Assembly (NCBI GenBank): GCA_033439765.1
Contig: JAULSN010000002.1
Span: forward strand, 1-64,000
Source of the DNA: Lasiosphaeria ovina
Taxonomy: Eukaryota; Ascomycota; Sordariomycetes; Sordariales; Lasiosphaeriaceae
Reading direction: 5' to 3'
DNA length: 64,000 bases
The translations under genes and the position numbers were made by a program. The notes under the pieces are model-generated. The model was not told the origin of the DNA, ran no database searches, and saw only the letters and a list, made by a program, of their open reading frames with translations. The stretch's first letter is position 1, and each line of letters opens with the position of its first letter. Shown piece after piece: positions 1 to 11,399 of the stretch.

Positions 1-2
1 GG

Positions 3-1680
3 CCTACGGCTGGTACTGGCAATACTGAACCTGAACCCCTAGCCGCCGATGCCTATCTTAGTACTATTATAGCTATTGATATCGCTAGCGAGGGTAGCGG
101 TATCTTCGACGATGGCTTTATTAGTAACGGTATCGATATTAGTAACGATAACGAGAGTAATAGTAGTAGGTCCAACCACCTTCCGAAAACGGATAAAACG
201 TTACCTAGACTTCGGAAACCTCAAAAACATCTATCCTACCGTATTCCCGGTAGTACTAGCTCGGGATATTACCGTCGGTCTAGGCTAGTTAATACCAAGA
301 GTCTACTAGGAAAGAGGTACTACCCAGAAACCCTAGATTTATTCCTAAAATTGATTGAGATTAGCGATTACTAGCTGGACTTCGTAGATAAAATCGACCC
401 CTAAAAGCTTTACGTTTCTTATTCCCGGAAGCTTAATACCCTATTCTTCGTAGCGCGGAAGTACCTTAAACTAAGCCGCCTTATAAATAATATAAATATA
501 AGACGAGAGTCATCCTCCGACGTCGCGGAGCCCTTATAAAAGAGATAGTACTCTAACGTTAATAATTCTCCTTATAGCTAGAAAAATAGCGCTCAAGTCT
601 TTCGAGATCTAGTACTTTCCGAGCTGGAGGCTAGTAGACGACCGAGACCTTATAAGAGTTATGGCGAAGAAATAAATAGCCTTATCTATAAGATCCTATC
701 CAAAAGTAGTCCGGCTAATATAGGGGTATCTAAGGTACTCTTCTTATCCGGAGAGAAAGTAGTAGTAGAAGTTGAGGTTGGAAAAGTCTCTATTCTAATT
801 ATTATAGAAGGCTAGTAGCGATTTAGATAGGCGGAAGGGGAGAGACCTATTCATTAGATATTTCGGTATATAGAGGGTGAAGATCGTTCTATATCTATCT
901 AGATTCTATCTCGCCTAGTTACCTCCGAATTATTTAAGAAGCGTAGACTCAAAGACGTCGAGAACCGGTTTCTTTCTGGAAAACCCTAACTAGACCCTTG
1001 GAATATTCTCGACCTCCGGAGCCCGCTACCCCCTTCTATCTTACTATTCTTCTTGGAGGGGATTAATTATTAGCTCCTCCTAAAAGTACGTAATATAGTA
1101 TTAATGGGAACGAGTATAGAAAGAGCGATAGCTACCCTAGAAGAGTGGAATATATAGAGAGATATTCTTAAATGGATAATAATATCGGAGGGGGGCTATA
1201 ATATAGCCCCGTATATAGACGGTAACGGCTTTATAACCTGGCTTATAATATAATAGGGTTAATTTGGTTTTAGGTAGATATCGTCTCTAACGCGAGAAGA
1301 GAGAGATAACTAGCTAAAAGACCCGAGCCGATTTTCTAGTGGACGATAGAGGTACGTCGTTCTTACCCCCGGGTAAACGATATTCTTTAGCCCCGGAACG
1401 ATTTATTACGTTTTTAGGGCCTAAGGAGAATAAATACTTATAGTTAGTAGTTATATTCTTTAATAGTCCGGTATTACTTAATGGATTAATATTATTATTA
1501 AGTAATTGAAAAATCTATCGAGTACGAACGAGGAGGTGAGGTTTAATAAAGATATATATAAAGGTTATAACGGAACTTATTAAGAATAGGGTTAAGAGTA
1601 GGAGGGTAGATACGCTCGGCGGTAGAGAGGCTATAGACTACTTTAAGCGTTTAGTAAAGGAGGGTTTATCTTTGATTTAG
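3..1680 (+). pseudogene. JmjC-like (cupin) protein relic, RIP-killed
   Basis: One plus frame (codons starting at 3, 6, 9...) runs to about 1.68 kb with scattered TAG/TAA and little sign of frameshifts. Its last third resembles the JmjC-type cupin found in many fungal accessory proteins. A segment reading NIVLMG is followed by APYID (1,206-1,220), then GFITW, PGQTIFF and GTIYYVFR (about 1,395-1,418). In the family the metal ligands are His in A-P-H-x-D and G-T-[IV]-H. Here both are Tyr (codons 1,212 and 1,404), each one C-to-T change from His. The N-terminal half is Ser/Asn/Arg-rich and I do not recognise it. The gene is open at the left window edge, so its start is not visible. It cannot encode a functional protein now. 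Confidence 0.6.
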
Positions 1681-4600
1681 ACTAGGTAGGTACCTATATA
1701 TATATTATCTTAATACTACGTAATATTCTATAAATCCTTCAAATCCCTCTTCTCCGTCGTTAATACTAGCTTTCTAGCCTCTCGAGCTAGCCGATTATAG
1801 AACTCTATAAACTAAGCCGAATAAGTTTGTGAAATATAATCTCCTAATAGTACTAGTATAGTATTATTTATCCGTTTAAAATCGTTACTATATTATATAT
1901 TAGTCCGAGTTCACTATATTATATTTAAGGTAAGACTTATATAAGTACCTAGATTTCTTCTAAGTAAATAAGTAATAGAAGTAGTGAATACTATAAAAGA
2001 GTAACCTATCGTTTACTAATACGCTTTTATTCTAATACCGTACTACGTTTAACTTTACCTCCTATTGCTTTTTCGTAAATATTTATTACGATACTAGTAT
2101 TACCGGCTCCTCTTTTTCGGGATAATACTTTACGTATTCGCTCCTTATAAATAATCCGTTCTACTAAACGAAAAAGCTATATAAGCTAAATATAACCGAG
2201 CTATTAAATAATACCATTTTCGTATAAGATAACCTCTCCTATAGCTTTAAAGGTATCGAGTATTCGAATATCCTAGCTAGAAGTATCGTAGGGTAAAGCT
2301 AACTAAGATAGGAGAAATATCTAATTATCCCAAATAGTATCGTAGCTAAGAGCAAACTACTCGACTATTTTATACCGAAGTACTCTATATAATATAAGGT
2401 GTACGTCGATAGCCTTATATTCGGTTAGATTATTAATATCCATCGTAGAAGATAAAAGAAATAGTTACTTTAAGTAAAAATAGAGACGAGTACTAATAGT
2501 ACTAATATAATATACTAAGATGTACTATCCGAAAGGGACCATACCTTCCCACCTAGCCCGGCTAAGGGCCGTGAAACTAGTTATAGACGGATTCTCTAAC
2601 GTAAACTATATACTATGACCTAATTAGCTAAGCCTAATATAGCCAAATATTATAACTTAATCTCGTACCAAACCCAAATAGCAAAAGGTTACTAGCTATA
2701 AGAAAAGGTATAGAAGGTAAATTATATATATTACTATAAAAACTAATAGCTAAACCTAATATATAAACTAGCTACGCCCCGTATAGTTAAACCCTACGAC
2801 TAGACTTATATTAGACCTTAGTAAAACCCCATAGGCAGATCGCTATAGTAAGAGGTCTCTCCTATTAGCTAATAGCTACTAATTATAATAGAATCCCCTA
2901 TATAGTCTATACTAAAGAGAAGTAAAGAAGATAGGTAAGGGGTAGGTTCCTATTTAGAAAGAAATATGAGCTATTTACGTTATAATAAATATTTATCCAC
3001 TTACTAGGTTACTTTAAGATAGAGGCCAATTTAAGTTCGTACTCGATAAGTAAATATAAAAGCGATAGTTAATATAAAGTAGAAGGTATACTTAGGTACC
3101 GTATATCCGGTAAAACTCGCTAGCTTTTTTCATTAACGTTTATCTACGCTTCCGTATTCGTAATAGTCGACGTCGTTGGGATTGACGTAAGGCGTCTATT
3201 TTAAAGTTAATATAAAGCTAAAGAGGAAATATAATAGCGAAAAAAATTATTCACCCTTTACGACCATTTTAATTTCTTATTTATTTACGCTAGATATATA
3301 GCGCTATATTAGTATAGGAAGACCTAGGGTTAGCCTCTATAACCTCGGTCGTTAGTAGTACGCTATCGACGAAACTACGGTTAATACTAGAGATCGTCGC
3401 GGGGGTTTTCGTTAGTAGCGTTACCTATAACTTGTTACCCTATTTATTTCTACTATAATATAGCGTGGACTCTCTTCGGTATCCTCTCGCGGCGCTATCT
3501 TATATACGCTACGGTATTTGGTATATATAGCGCTATTACTAGATAGTCGTTATATCGTCCCGACCCCGGTTATTATTCTAGGGGTCGTTACGCCGTATAG
3601 CGAAGTCTTTAGCCGTTCGGACGAATTACAGCGCTCTATAATCTTGCGGCTCTACCATACTACCTTTTCCTATAGCCGGATACGGACTAGTTGATTTCTT
3701 TAATATACGAATATATATTAGTCCTGGTACGTATATCTAATAAAATTATTAAATATACGCTGAAGAATATATTATAAAGAGAAGTATATATAAATTGCTA
3801 TTTAATTTACTATCCCTTATTACTATAGACTTCTTAATATTCCTTCCGTTTGAAGATTAATATTATTAGAACTATAATATTCCTGATATAATACGTATCT
3901 CCCCTAAAATTTACCTATCACCCCGAACCGACGTATCGAACGGTTCCACGCTATATACCCGCTAAGAGACGTTATAGAATAGGCCTTTAATATTTGAGCC
4001 GGTTATTCCAAAAGAAACGGCTAGTCGGCCGTTTTATTATACTATCGAGGGATATAATAAGACTTTCACCCGTAAACCTAACCTCAGGTTATATATACGA
4101 ATATATAATAAGCCTCGTATTTATAAGGTTCATTACCATATATATAATAAGGGCTTTTACTAGAAGACGGACTTAATATATTACGAACGAATAGTATATC
4201 TCTAGGAGAGAAACCATTAATATATATATTACGGTCGACGATATACTCGTAATAATACGTTAATAAGGTAAGAGTTAAATAAACCATTTAATATAATCTC
4301 TAATACTAGTTATAGGTACGAGATTTCTTACTCAAAAAAATTCTTCTCCGGGATTGAGTATCTATTCTCTTCTACTTAGATCGGTAGTCGAGTTTATCGG
4401 CTAGCCGTATAGTCGGGTTATAGGCTGGATGAGACCGTCTATTAGCTAGCTTCCTTAGATGGCCTTTTATTTGTATATTAGCTAAGTAGTAAAGAGGACG
4501 ATATAAGATAATATATATTTACCTTAAATACTTCTCGGCCTAGTTATCTCGTCCAAGACTCTTCATACTACTTACTATATTAAACTCACTAAATATTATC

Positions 4601-4900
4601 TCTATTATTATATTACTATATTATATTTATACCAAAAGCGCTCTTCGTAATAGCTCCGAAATAACTTTCCGATATTAAAGCGTATCGTCTTATATACTAA
4701 GTTAACTAATTCTATTAAATATCGCCGAACACGTTTACTAAGGAATAAATAGTAAAAGTAAAGTAGGTCCTAGCTAAAGGCGGTAATTTTAGTATACCGA
4801 GGACGACCACTAGTAACTACGTCGATAGGAATTTAGCGTTTGCTACCGAAAATACGCGAAATAAGGAATTCGTACCGCTAGAAGCTTACTATTATAAGTA
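1681..4900. other. RIP-degraded sequence, no gene recognised
   Basis: TpA-rich throughout, with stops in all six frames. Partial frames reappear if TAG/TAA are read as Gln (for example plus strand 2.6-3.1 kb and 4.3-4.9 kb), but I could not match them to a family. I saw no LTR, TIR or RNA gene here. The small open frames near 3,994-4,287 look like chance openings in AT-rich DNA. Confidence 0.6.
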
Positions 4901-5073
4901 TATAAACTCTCTACCAAAGTAGGCTAATAATTCGTCGACGGAGGTCTATAGGTCGATAATTTAAGTATAATTAACCAATCCCGGGAAAGGAGCTTTGAGA
5001 TCGAATATAAATAATACTATAACTTCAAATCAACCCATAGTCAACTAGCAGCCTCCTCGAACCGGGGCACAGG

Positions 5074-5325
5074 AACCCGTTTACCCAGGATAGTAACCCA
5101 TTTAACAAGGCCGATAACCCGCCTAATACGAGCCCCACACCACCTAGCAGCTATAGAAACCCGCTCATCCAGGCCAGTAACCTATCCAATAGGGGAAACA
5201 GACTACCTAACACGATCCCCACGCCACCCAGCAGCCATAGAAACCCGCTCATCCAGGCCAGCAATCTATCTAATAGGGCTAATAGACCGCCCAATACGGG
5301 GCTCAGTAGCTATAGAAACCAGCTA
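5074..5325 (+). repeat. 84-bp tandem repeat, three copies
   Basis: Units begin at 5,074, 5,158 and 5,242, marked by AACCCG[CT]T followed by a CCAGG-type core; a fourth copy decays after 5,317. The 84-bp period is 28 codons and lies in frame in the Gln-rich relic. A related 69-bp repetition follows at about 5,400-5,520. Confidence 0.8.
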
Positions 5326-5841
5326 ATTAAAACCAACAAGCTATTCAGAAAGAATAATAGTAAGCCTAACGTAAGACTCTCAATTACCAGCCTCCTCATA
5401 CCCAAACATAGCCCTCTTAATACGGATACGAGGCATAATAGCCTACCGTTATCAATCACTAGCCTTATACCCAAATACAGCCCTCTCAATATGGAAACGT
5501 AGTATAATAGGTTAACGTTAATTAGCCTTATACAAGTATATAGCAACCCGATACTTAAAACTGGATATATCGTAATAGCCTATAGACCCCTGAAACCTAT
5601 TAGATAGATAGAAACCAGAAAGCTAATGGATCTGATATATTAATGCCGGATGTATAATTAGAGAGGGTAGTATTAACGAAGATAACTAGAAGTATAGCTA
5701 ATAACCCTTATTTTAAGGAATTAACGATGAAAATTAATCAAATGAGTTTATAAATAACCTACCTATAAAACGAATAGTCGAGATATATATACCCCTAGGG
5801 GCTAGATTAACTATAACCGATTTTACAACCCCAAGTTCAGG

Positions 5842-6345
5842 AATAGGCTTAATAAGCTCAATATCCGTAAGTTCAAGTTTAGGGATAGGCTAAACCGGTC
5901 CTACAAACTCAATATCCGTAAGTTCAAGTTCAGGAATAGACTCAACCGACTCTATAGGCTTAATATCCGTAAGTTCAAGTTCAGGGATAGGCTTAACCGG
6001 CCCTATAAACTCAATATCCGTAAGTTCAAGTTCAGGGATAACCTCAGGTACAATAGGCTCAAGTTCAGGGGTAACCTCAAGTATAACAAGCTCAAGTTCA
6101 GGGGCAACCTTAGGTAGAACGGGCTCAAGTATAGGCTCAAGCATAGACTCAACCGGCGTTACAAGCTCAAGCTCGGGGACAAGCTTAAGGGGCATAATTA
6201 GCTCAAGCTCAAGGATAACCTTAGGTATAATAGGCTCAAGTATAGGCTTAACCGGCTCTACGAGCTTAATACGTACTAGCACTATAAGCTCAAGCTCAGG
6301 GATAAGCTTAAGCTTAGGGATAAGCTTAACCGGCATAATAAGTTC
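5842..6345 (+). repeat. 51-bp tandem repeat grading into shorter units
   Basis: The marker ATATCCGTAA recurs at 5,861, 5,912, 5,963 and 6,014, an exact 51-bp period. After about 6,030 it breaks down into units near 30-33 bp built on AAGTTCAGGGG. Each 51-bp unit is 17 codons of the Gln-rich relic. Confidence 0.85.
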
Positions 6346-7929
6346 AATATATACCCATCCCCTAAGTTACTCAGTAGGGATATACTTATCTACCGTAGCT
6401 ATAGGCTTAGCCGTAAGGATAGGCTCAATCTATACTATAAACATAATATATACCGGCGCTAAATATTATATAATAGCAAGCCTTTCAAAACCACTAGAGC
6501 CTATTACTCTAGGGATAGACTCTACTAGCGGGGGTCTAGTATATATAGGGGTTTTAATATATATAAGGATAAGCCTAATAACGAAACGGAGGCAATATCC
6601 AAAATATCCAAAATATACTAGGCAGACTACCGATATAGCTATAAATATTATAGTAATAACCGTACCTACAATCCTAATTAGTATAATAATAGTTATAACT
6701 ATTACTAGGGTCCGAATTTCCTAAAAAATAGCTAGCTCGGAAGTATCCCTAATTAGGATACTCTCCGCTATCTCTTCCGACTTTTCCAAACCCGTCTATA
6801 ATACGAGGGAACCTATACTATTTATCTTTTAAAGACTTATAGAAGTAAGGAGGAAATATTCAAAACCCTACTAGTATTTGTATTAAGATTTACGAGTCTT
6901 ATTATAATAGTATAGCCTATACCCTACTCTATGGCTCGAAGTATCTCTATATTATCGTACCTAAAGGCGGGATTGAGCAAGCTCACCTCGTTAAAGTAAG
7001 TAACTACCCAGAGGTAGCAAATAATATACGCCCGAATAAGCTAGGAGTCCTAGACGAGATAAAAGATCTAAGAAATTATATATATATTAATACATTTGCC
7101 GTATAGGAGGAGTCGCTAAATGAAATTACGATAGTAGAGATTATTATTAATAACCTCTTCTATTACGTTTCGAGGTCTATACTTTCTAACGTATTTACTA
7201 CGCGTAGGGTTAAACGAATACTTTCTTAGCTAGCTATTCGATATCTCTAGGCACTATCGGCCGAAGGGTTGCTTTTAGGAGCAGGAGTTTAGGGAGTTCA
7301 GGGGATTCAGGGGGTTCAGGGAGTACAAGTCCTATAGATAGTATAGGGGCTACAATTTTAGGGAGTTCAAGGAGCTTAGGGACTATAATTTCAGGAAGTT
7401 CAGGTAGTTCAAGTCCCGTAAATAGCGTAGGGGATACCGGGCTTTCGCGGGGGGCAAGTACCTTAGGGGTAGCCGTTTTAGATATTTTAGGGAGCTCAGT
7501 TCCCGTAATTTTCGGGAATATAGTCATTCTAAACGGGGTTTATTAAGGGAGAAGTTGAGAATTAGAATATATCCTTATTATCTTTTATCTATATTATTAT
7601 TCTATCTTAATTATAAATAAGTTATTACCTAAATTCCTTATATATCTCTATATCGATATTTAATAGAATATAATAAATTCGAAGATATCTTAGTAATTCT
7701 TATAGTCGTTATAGCTAAGAACTATATAGATACGGTTAAGTTCGATATAAGGGTAGTCGCCGTAAGCGTATCCGGTATATATATCGTAGGAGTATAATAT
7801 CCGGGAAGGTTAGGGAATATATCTATAGGCGTATATTATTTACTCCTAGAAATATATAATAGAAGTTTTATATACGGGGAAAGATTGATTTATATACGGT
7901 ATTATAGCGTATCTAATATGAGTAATATT

Positions 7930-8470
7930 AAACTAACTAATAAAGTACATAGCTATATTTTGAAATACCACCTATCTAGGCCCGCCTACTTTATCGTATA
8001 GTATACCTATAATTCGCTATTGGATATAAACTAGTACGAATATACTAGTCTCGAATACGGTATAGAGGGCTTTGGGGGAGATAGCGAGGATATAGGGATT
8101 AACCACCTACTATTTGGATCTATAAGTATAGGCATTTATACGAAAGAGCGCCGATACGAGTAAAGCGCCGATACGAGTAATCGGCGGGATAATACGAAAA
8201 TAGGACTCGGTAGTACTTATTTTAGTTACTCTTCTAGACGATATAGCGTATTAATAGGTGCTATCTACGATAGCGTTCATAAAGGAGTTCCAAATAAAGC
8301 CGAAGCTACTAAGATAATCTTTACGGCTTGCTTGCTCTACGTCTTGGAGAAGGCTCGATATCTTAGAGAAGTAAGCGGGACTTTCGGCCGTAAGATAGGG
8401 TAATACCAACTAATAATATCCAACTATTCTGCTTTTAGTTTTAGTAAAGAAATCTAGACCAAATCGGGCT
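7930..8470 (+). pseudogene. Unrecognised relic reading frame
   Basis: In one plus frame (the frame of position 7,981) about 160 codons contain only two or three TAG/TAA triplets, including 8,050-8,390 nearly stop-free. This is unusual for the block and suggests another RIP-damaged gene or an exon of the preceding relic. No family resemblance was recognised. Its limits are uncertain. Confidence 0.35.
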
Positions 8471-9007
8471 AGAGAGGCGCGAGTAGGAATCCTTCGTAGT
8501 ACGCTAACGTCATGGTTAGCGGCGGGGTGATAAGATTACCTAATTATAGTTATTACCATTCCGTCGGTACGTACTATTCCCCTTTTAGACATCGACCATA
8601 GCGTACGTATATATATAGATAGTCACGAGTACGCTCATCCATCCCACTATCATATTCGCTCCATAGCCCCCGTTCTATCGTACGATGGAATTAGCTCGTA
8701 GACCTTCATTACTTTTACCCACCTTAAGTCCCAGGGCGCCTAACTAGTCGAATATAAAAGGGGCGGCAATCATACCATAGTAATCTATATAACCTAGAAG
8801 TAGTATAGCACAATACATCGTAATATACCGTAATACAATATACTATAATACAACGCCCCGCACCACCTAATATAATACTATATAATAGAGTATACGGACT
8901 TTAACGTGAAGCCCTTAACGCCCCCCTTAATACCCTTTACGCCCTTTACTATAGGCCTGTACGCCACTAGTGCCTTTCCTATTAACGACTATCTATATCG
9001 TATCGAT

Positions 9008-9127
9008 AGGTCCACTTAGAGCCTGCCTAAGGGGGGTCCCGGTAGGTACTCTATTGATACCTTTAATAGGTTTACTTAGAGTATACCTGAGGGAGATCCC
9101 GGTGGGTACTCTATCGATTAGACCTAG
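9008..9127 (+). repeat. 60-bp tandem duplication, in frame
   Basis: Two copies start at 9,008 and 9,068. Read in frame each gives a 20-residue unit of the form RFTQSIPEGDPGGYSIDTFN after restoring CAG for TAG. It is probably part of another former coding sequence in the RIP block. Confidence 0.7.
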
Positions 9128-9921
9128 GTAAGTATATTCTCTCCTACTCTAGTATTATTAATTGTCGACTAGTTAACTAATTCCTACCGAAAGACCTACT
9201 TATTCGTATATTCTTCTCCGGAGGGAGTTATCCGGGGACTAGGAAGTGGTTATAGGAGAAGAAGGGCGCTAGAGGAGTTCGAGCGGCCGTATATCTATAG
9301 ATAGGGAGACTATAATAGGAGATATAGTATATTTACCCACCTAAACCATTACGTATAAGAGAAAGGGTATAGAAAGAGACGAGAGTCGAAAGGTAAGGGC
9401 TTTATACCTAGCTAGACTTAGTAGACTAATATTATAACTAATTTATTATAGACTTCAAATATATTCGCGACGAGTAGGTAAGATAGCGTACTACGGTAAG
9501 GTCGGAAAGGCTAAGGTAGTAACTTAGGCCAGTAGGTCCAATAGTAACTAGCGCCCCGAGTAGGGAGGAAGTCGTCCCGAGCCTCCAATATACCCCTATT
9601 CCTATCCTATCTTTTGAAGAATAAGGATAGGAGTATCTGAACCAGCTAAAGATATTCCTGGCTAAGAACGAGCCATAGTCTTTTACTTGAGTTAATTAGC
9701 GCGCGAAGGAAGGGTTAGAGATCCAAGTCGGAAGATAGGGTAGTTTTGATAATAATAGCCTAGGTAATAATAATTAACTACGTTATTTAATACGTATATA
9801 GATAGGAATATATAATAGAGGTATTCGCTTATAAAAATTAGGATATTCGTTCCATCCAATATAGGCGTAATATAGGGCCGATACCGAGGGTAACGTGGGT
9901 ATAAGATCGGTTTGTACTACT

Positions 9922-10330
9922 GGGGCGCTCGGCGAGTGGGCGGCCATTTAGTATAGAATCGTATAGCATAGGCTATTAGGGCGCTCGGCGAGTAGGCGGC
10001 TATTTGGTATGGAATCGTATAGTACAGGCTATTAGGGCGCTTAGCGAGTAGGCGGTATTTGGCATGGCACTAGGCGGCTATATAGTATAGAATCGTATAG
10101 CACAGGCTATTAGGGCGCTCGGCGAGTAGGCGACTATATGGCATAGTACTAGGCGGTTATATAGTATGGAATCGTATAGTACAGGCTATTAGGGCGCTCG
10201 GCGAGTAGGCATTTAGTATAGTACTAGGCGGCTATATGGCATAGAATCGTATGGCATAGGCTATTAGGGCGCTCGGCGAGTAGGCGACTATATAGTATGG
10301 CAAGGGGCGGTTATATAGTATGGAATCGTA
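9922..10330. repeat. Variable-length tandem array, 56-79 bp units
   Basis: The core GGGCGCTCGGCGAGTAGGCG recurs at about 9,922, 9,979, 10,035, 10,113, 10,192 and 10,266. Spacings are 56, 56, 78, 79 and 74 bp. Units end with GGAATCGTATAG followed by an AGGCTATTAG linker. The length steps come from optional insertion of a TACTAGGCGG segment. The periods are not all multiples of 3 and I see no coding frame, so this looks like a true minisatellite. From 10.33 to 11.4 kb I see only RIP-degraded sequence. Confidence 0.8.
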
Positions 10331-11399
10331 GGGTACGGCTTTGTCGTAATAATAGGGTATTTAGCTTTGCTCGTAGTATTTTGAGATAATATTAAACGGC
10401 GAAGAGTAGCTATGCGGTAGAGAATTTGAAAGCTATGGGAGAAATAGTTCTGGAAGTCGAGTATATCGGCGCCTCAAAGTTACCCAGACTCGAGGCCCGT
10501 ATATAATCGTAAATATACGATAAAGCTATTACCTATATTGCTATAAGCTATAGTCGCTAGACCCTACCGTAATACTTTCGCCGTCTAGACGTAACCCAGA
10601 ACGAATAATACCTCTTTTTAACTAAATTCTATAGCGGGTAACTCTAGTAACTTGAAATACGGTATAGGGAGTTTATATACTATATAATATTGCTAGTTAT
10701 TTATTTCTAATATAACTAGGTTCCTATAACTTCCTATTATAAAGTTTATACTCGTATTATTATCTCAAATCCGAACCCGTAAATTCTATAAAGTCCAAAC
10801 CTACGTTAATACGTAACTTGTAAGCCATCTAATATAACCCAAGTTAATTAATATACCCTAAGTTAACTAATATAACCTAAGTCATTATCTAACTACTATT
10901 AATAAATCTATAATATCCGAGTCATCCTTATCTATATTAACGTCCAGCTAAACGAAGATAAGTCCCTATTATAATAGCCTAACGCTATTATCTATATTAA
11001 CGCCAAAGTCAATCCACCTTATTATAATATCAACGCCGAAGTTAAGGCCCAGATTAACTTTAACGTTAAGGCTGGATTTTATACCGTATTATTAACGTCT
11101 AAGTTTATATAATCTAAGCTATCGATTAAGAATTCAACGATAAGTTCAAAGTCAACGCCTAAGCTAGTACTCAATAGGATTCAATATTCAGCCGACGCCT
11201 AAATTAGTAAAGAGCATAATATCTAGCGCCGATTATACCAATAACTTCAACGACCAGAACATTAAGGACTATATTATAGGGAATTAAGGTAATAGTATAT
11301 ATACTAGCGCCCGAGCTACTACTACTACGAATATCTAAGTAACTACTTCTACGAATACCCATCTAGCTATTATTACTAACGCCCAAGTACCTATTACTA

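Larger units (their letters stand above)
4900..7560 (+). pseudogene. Relic of a long Gln-rich repeat protein
   Basis: A single plus frame (codon starts divisible by 3) links three blocks. The first is a 28-residue Gln/Pro/Ala repeat at about 5.05-5.33 kb. The second is a 17-residue repeat of the type VQVQGQAQPALQTQYPQ at 5.86-6.35 kb, once TAG/TAA are read as Gln. The third is a non-repetitive stretch at 6.85-7.25 kb running into a VQGVQ-rich tail to about 7.53 kb. Between 6,852 and 7,080 the frame has no stop at all, and later stops are almost all TAG or TAA where Gln would fit. Periods of 84 and 51 bp keep the frame, which supports former coding. Function is unknown. The minus-strand open frames over the repeats are mirror images created because the Gln codons became stops. 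Confidence 0.5.

Noticed and set aside
5890..7527. Minus-strand open frames of 148 and 97 codons with Pro/Glu/Leu repeats
   Set aside because: They are antisense shadows of Gln-rich plus-strand repeats in RIP-mutated DNA; the plus frame is continuous with non-repetitive sequence, the minus frame is not.
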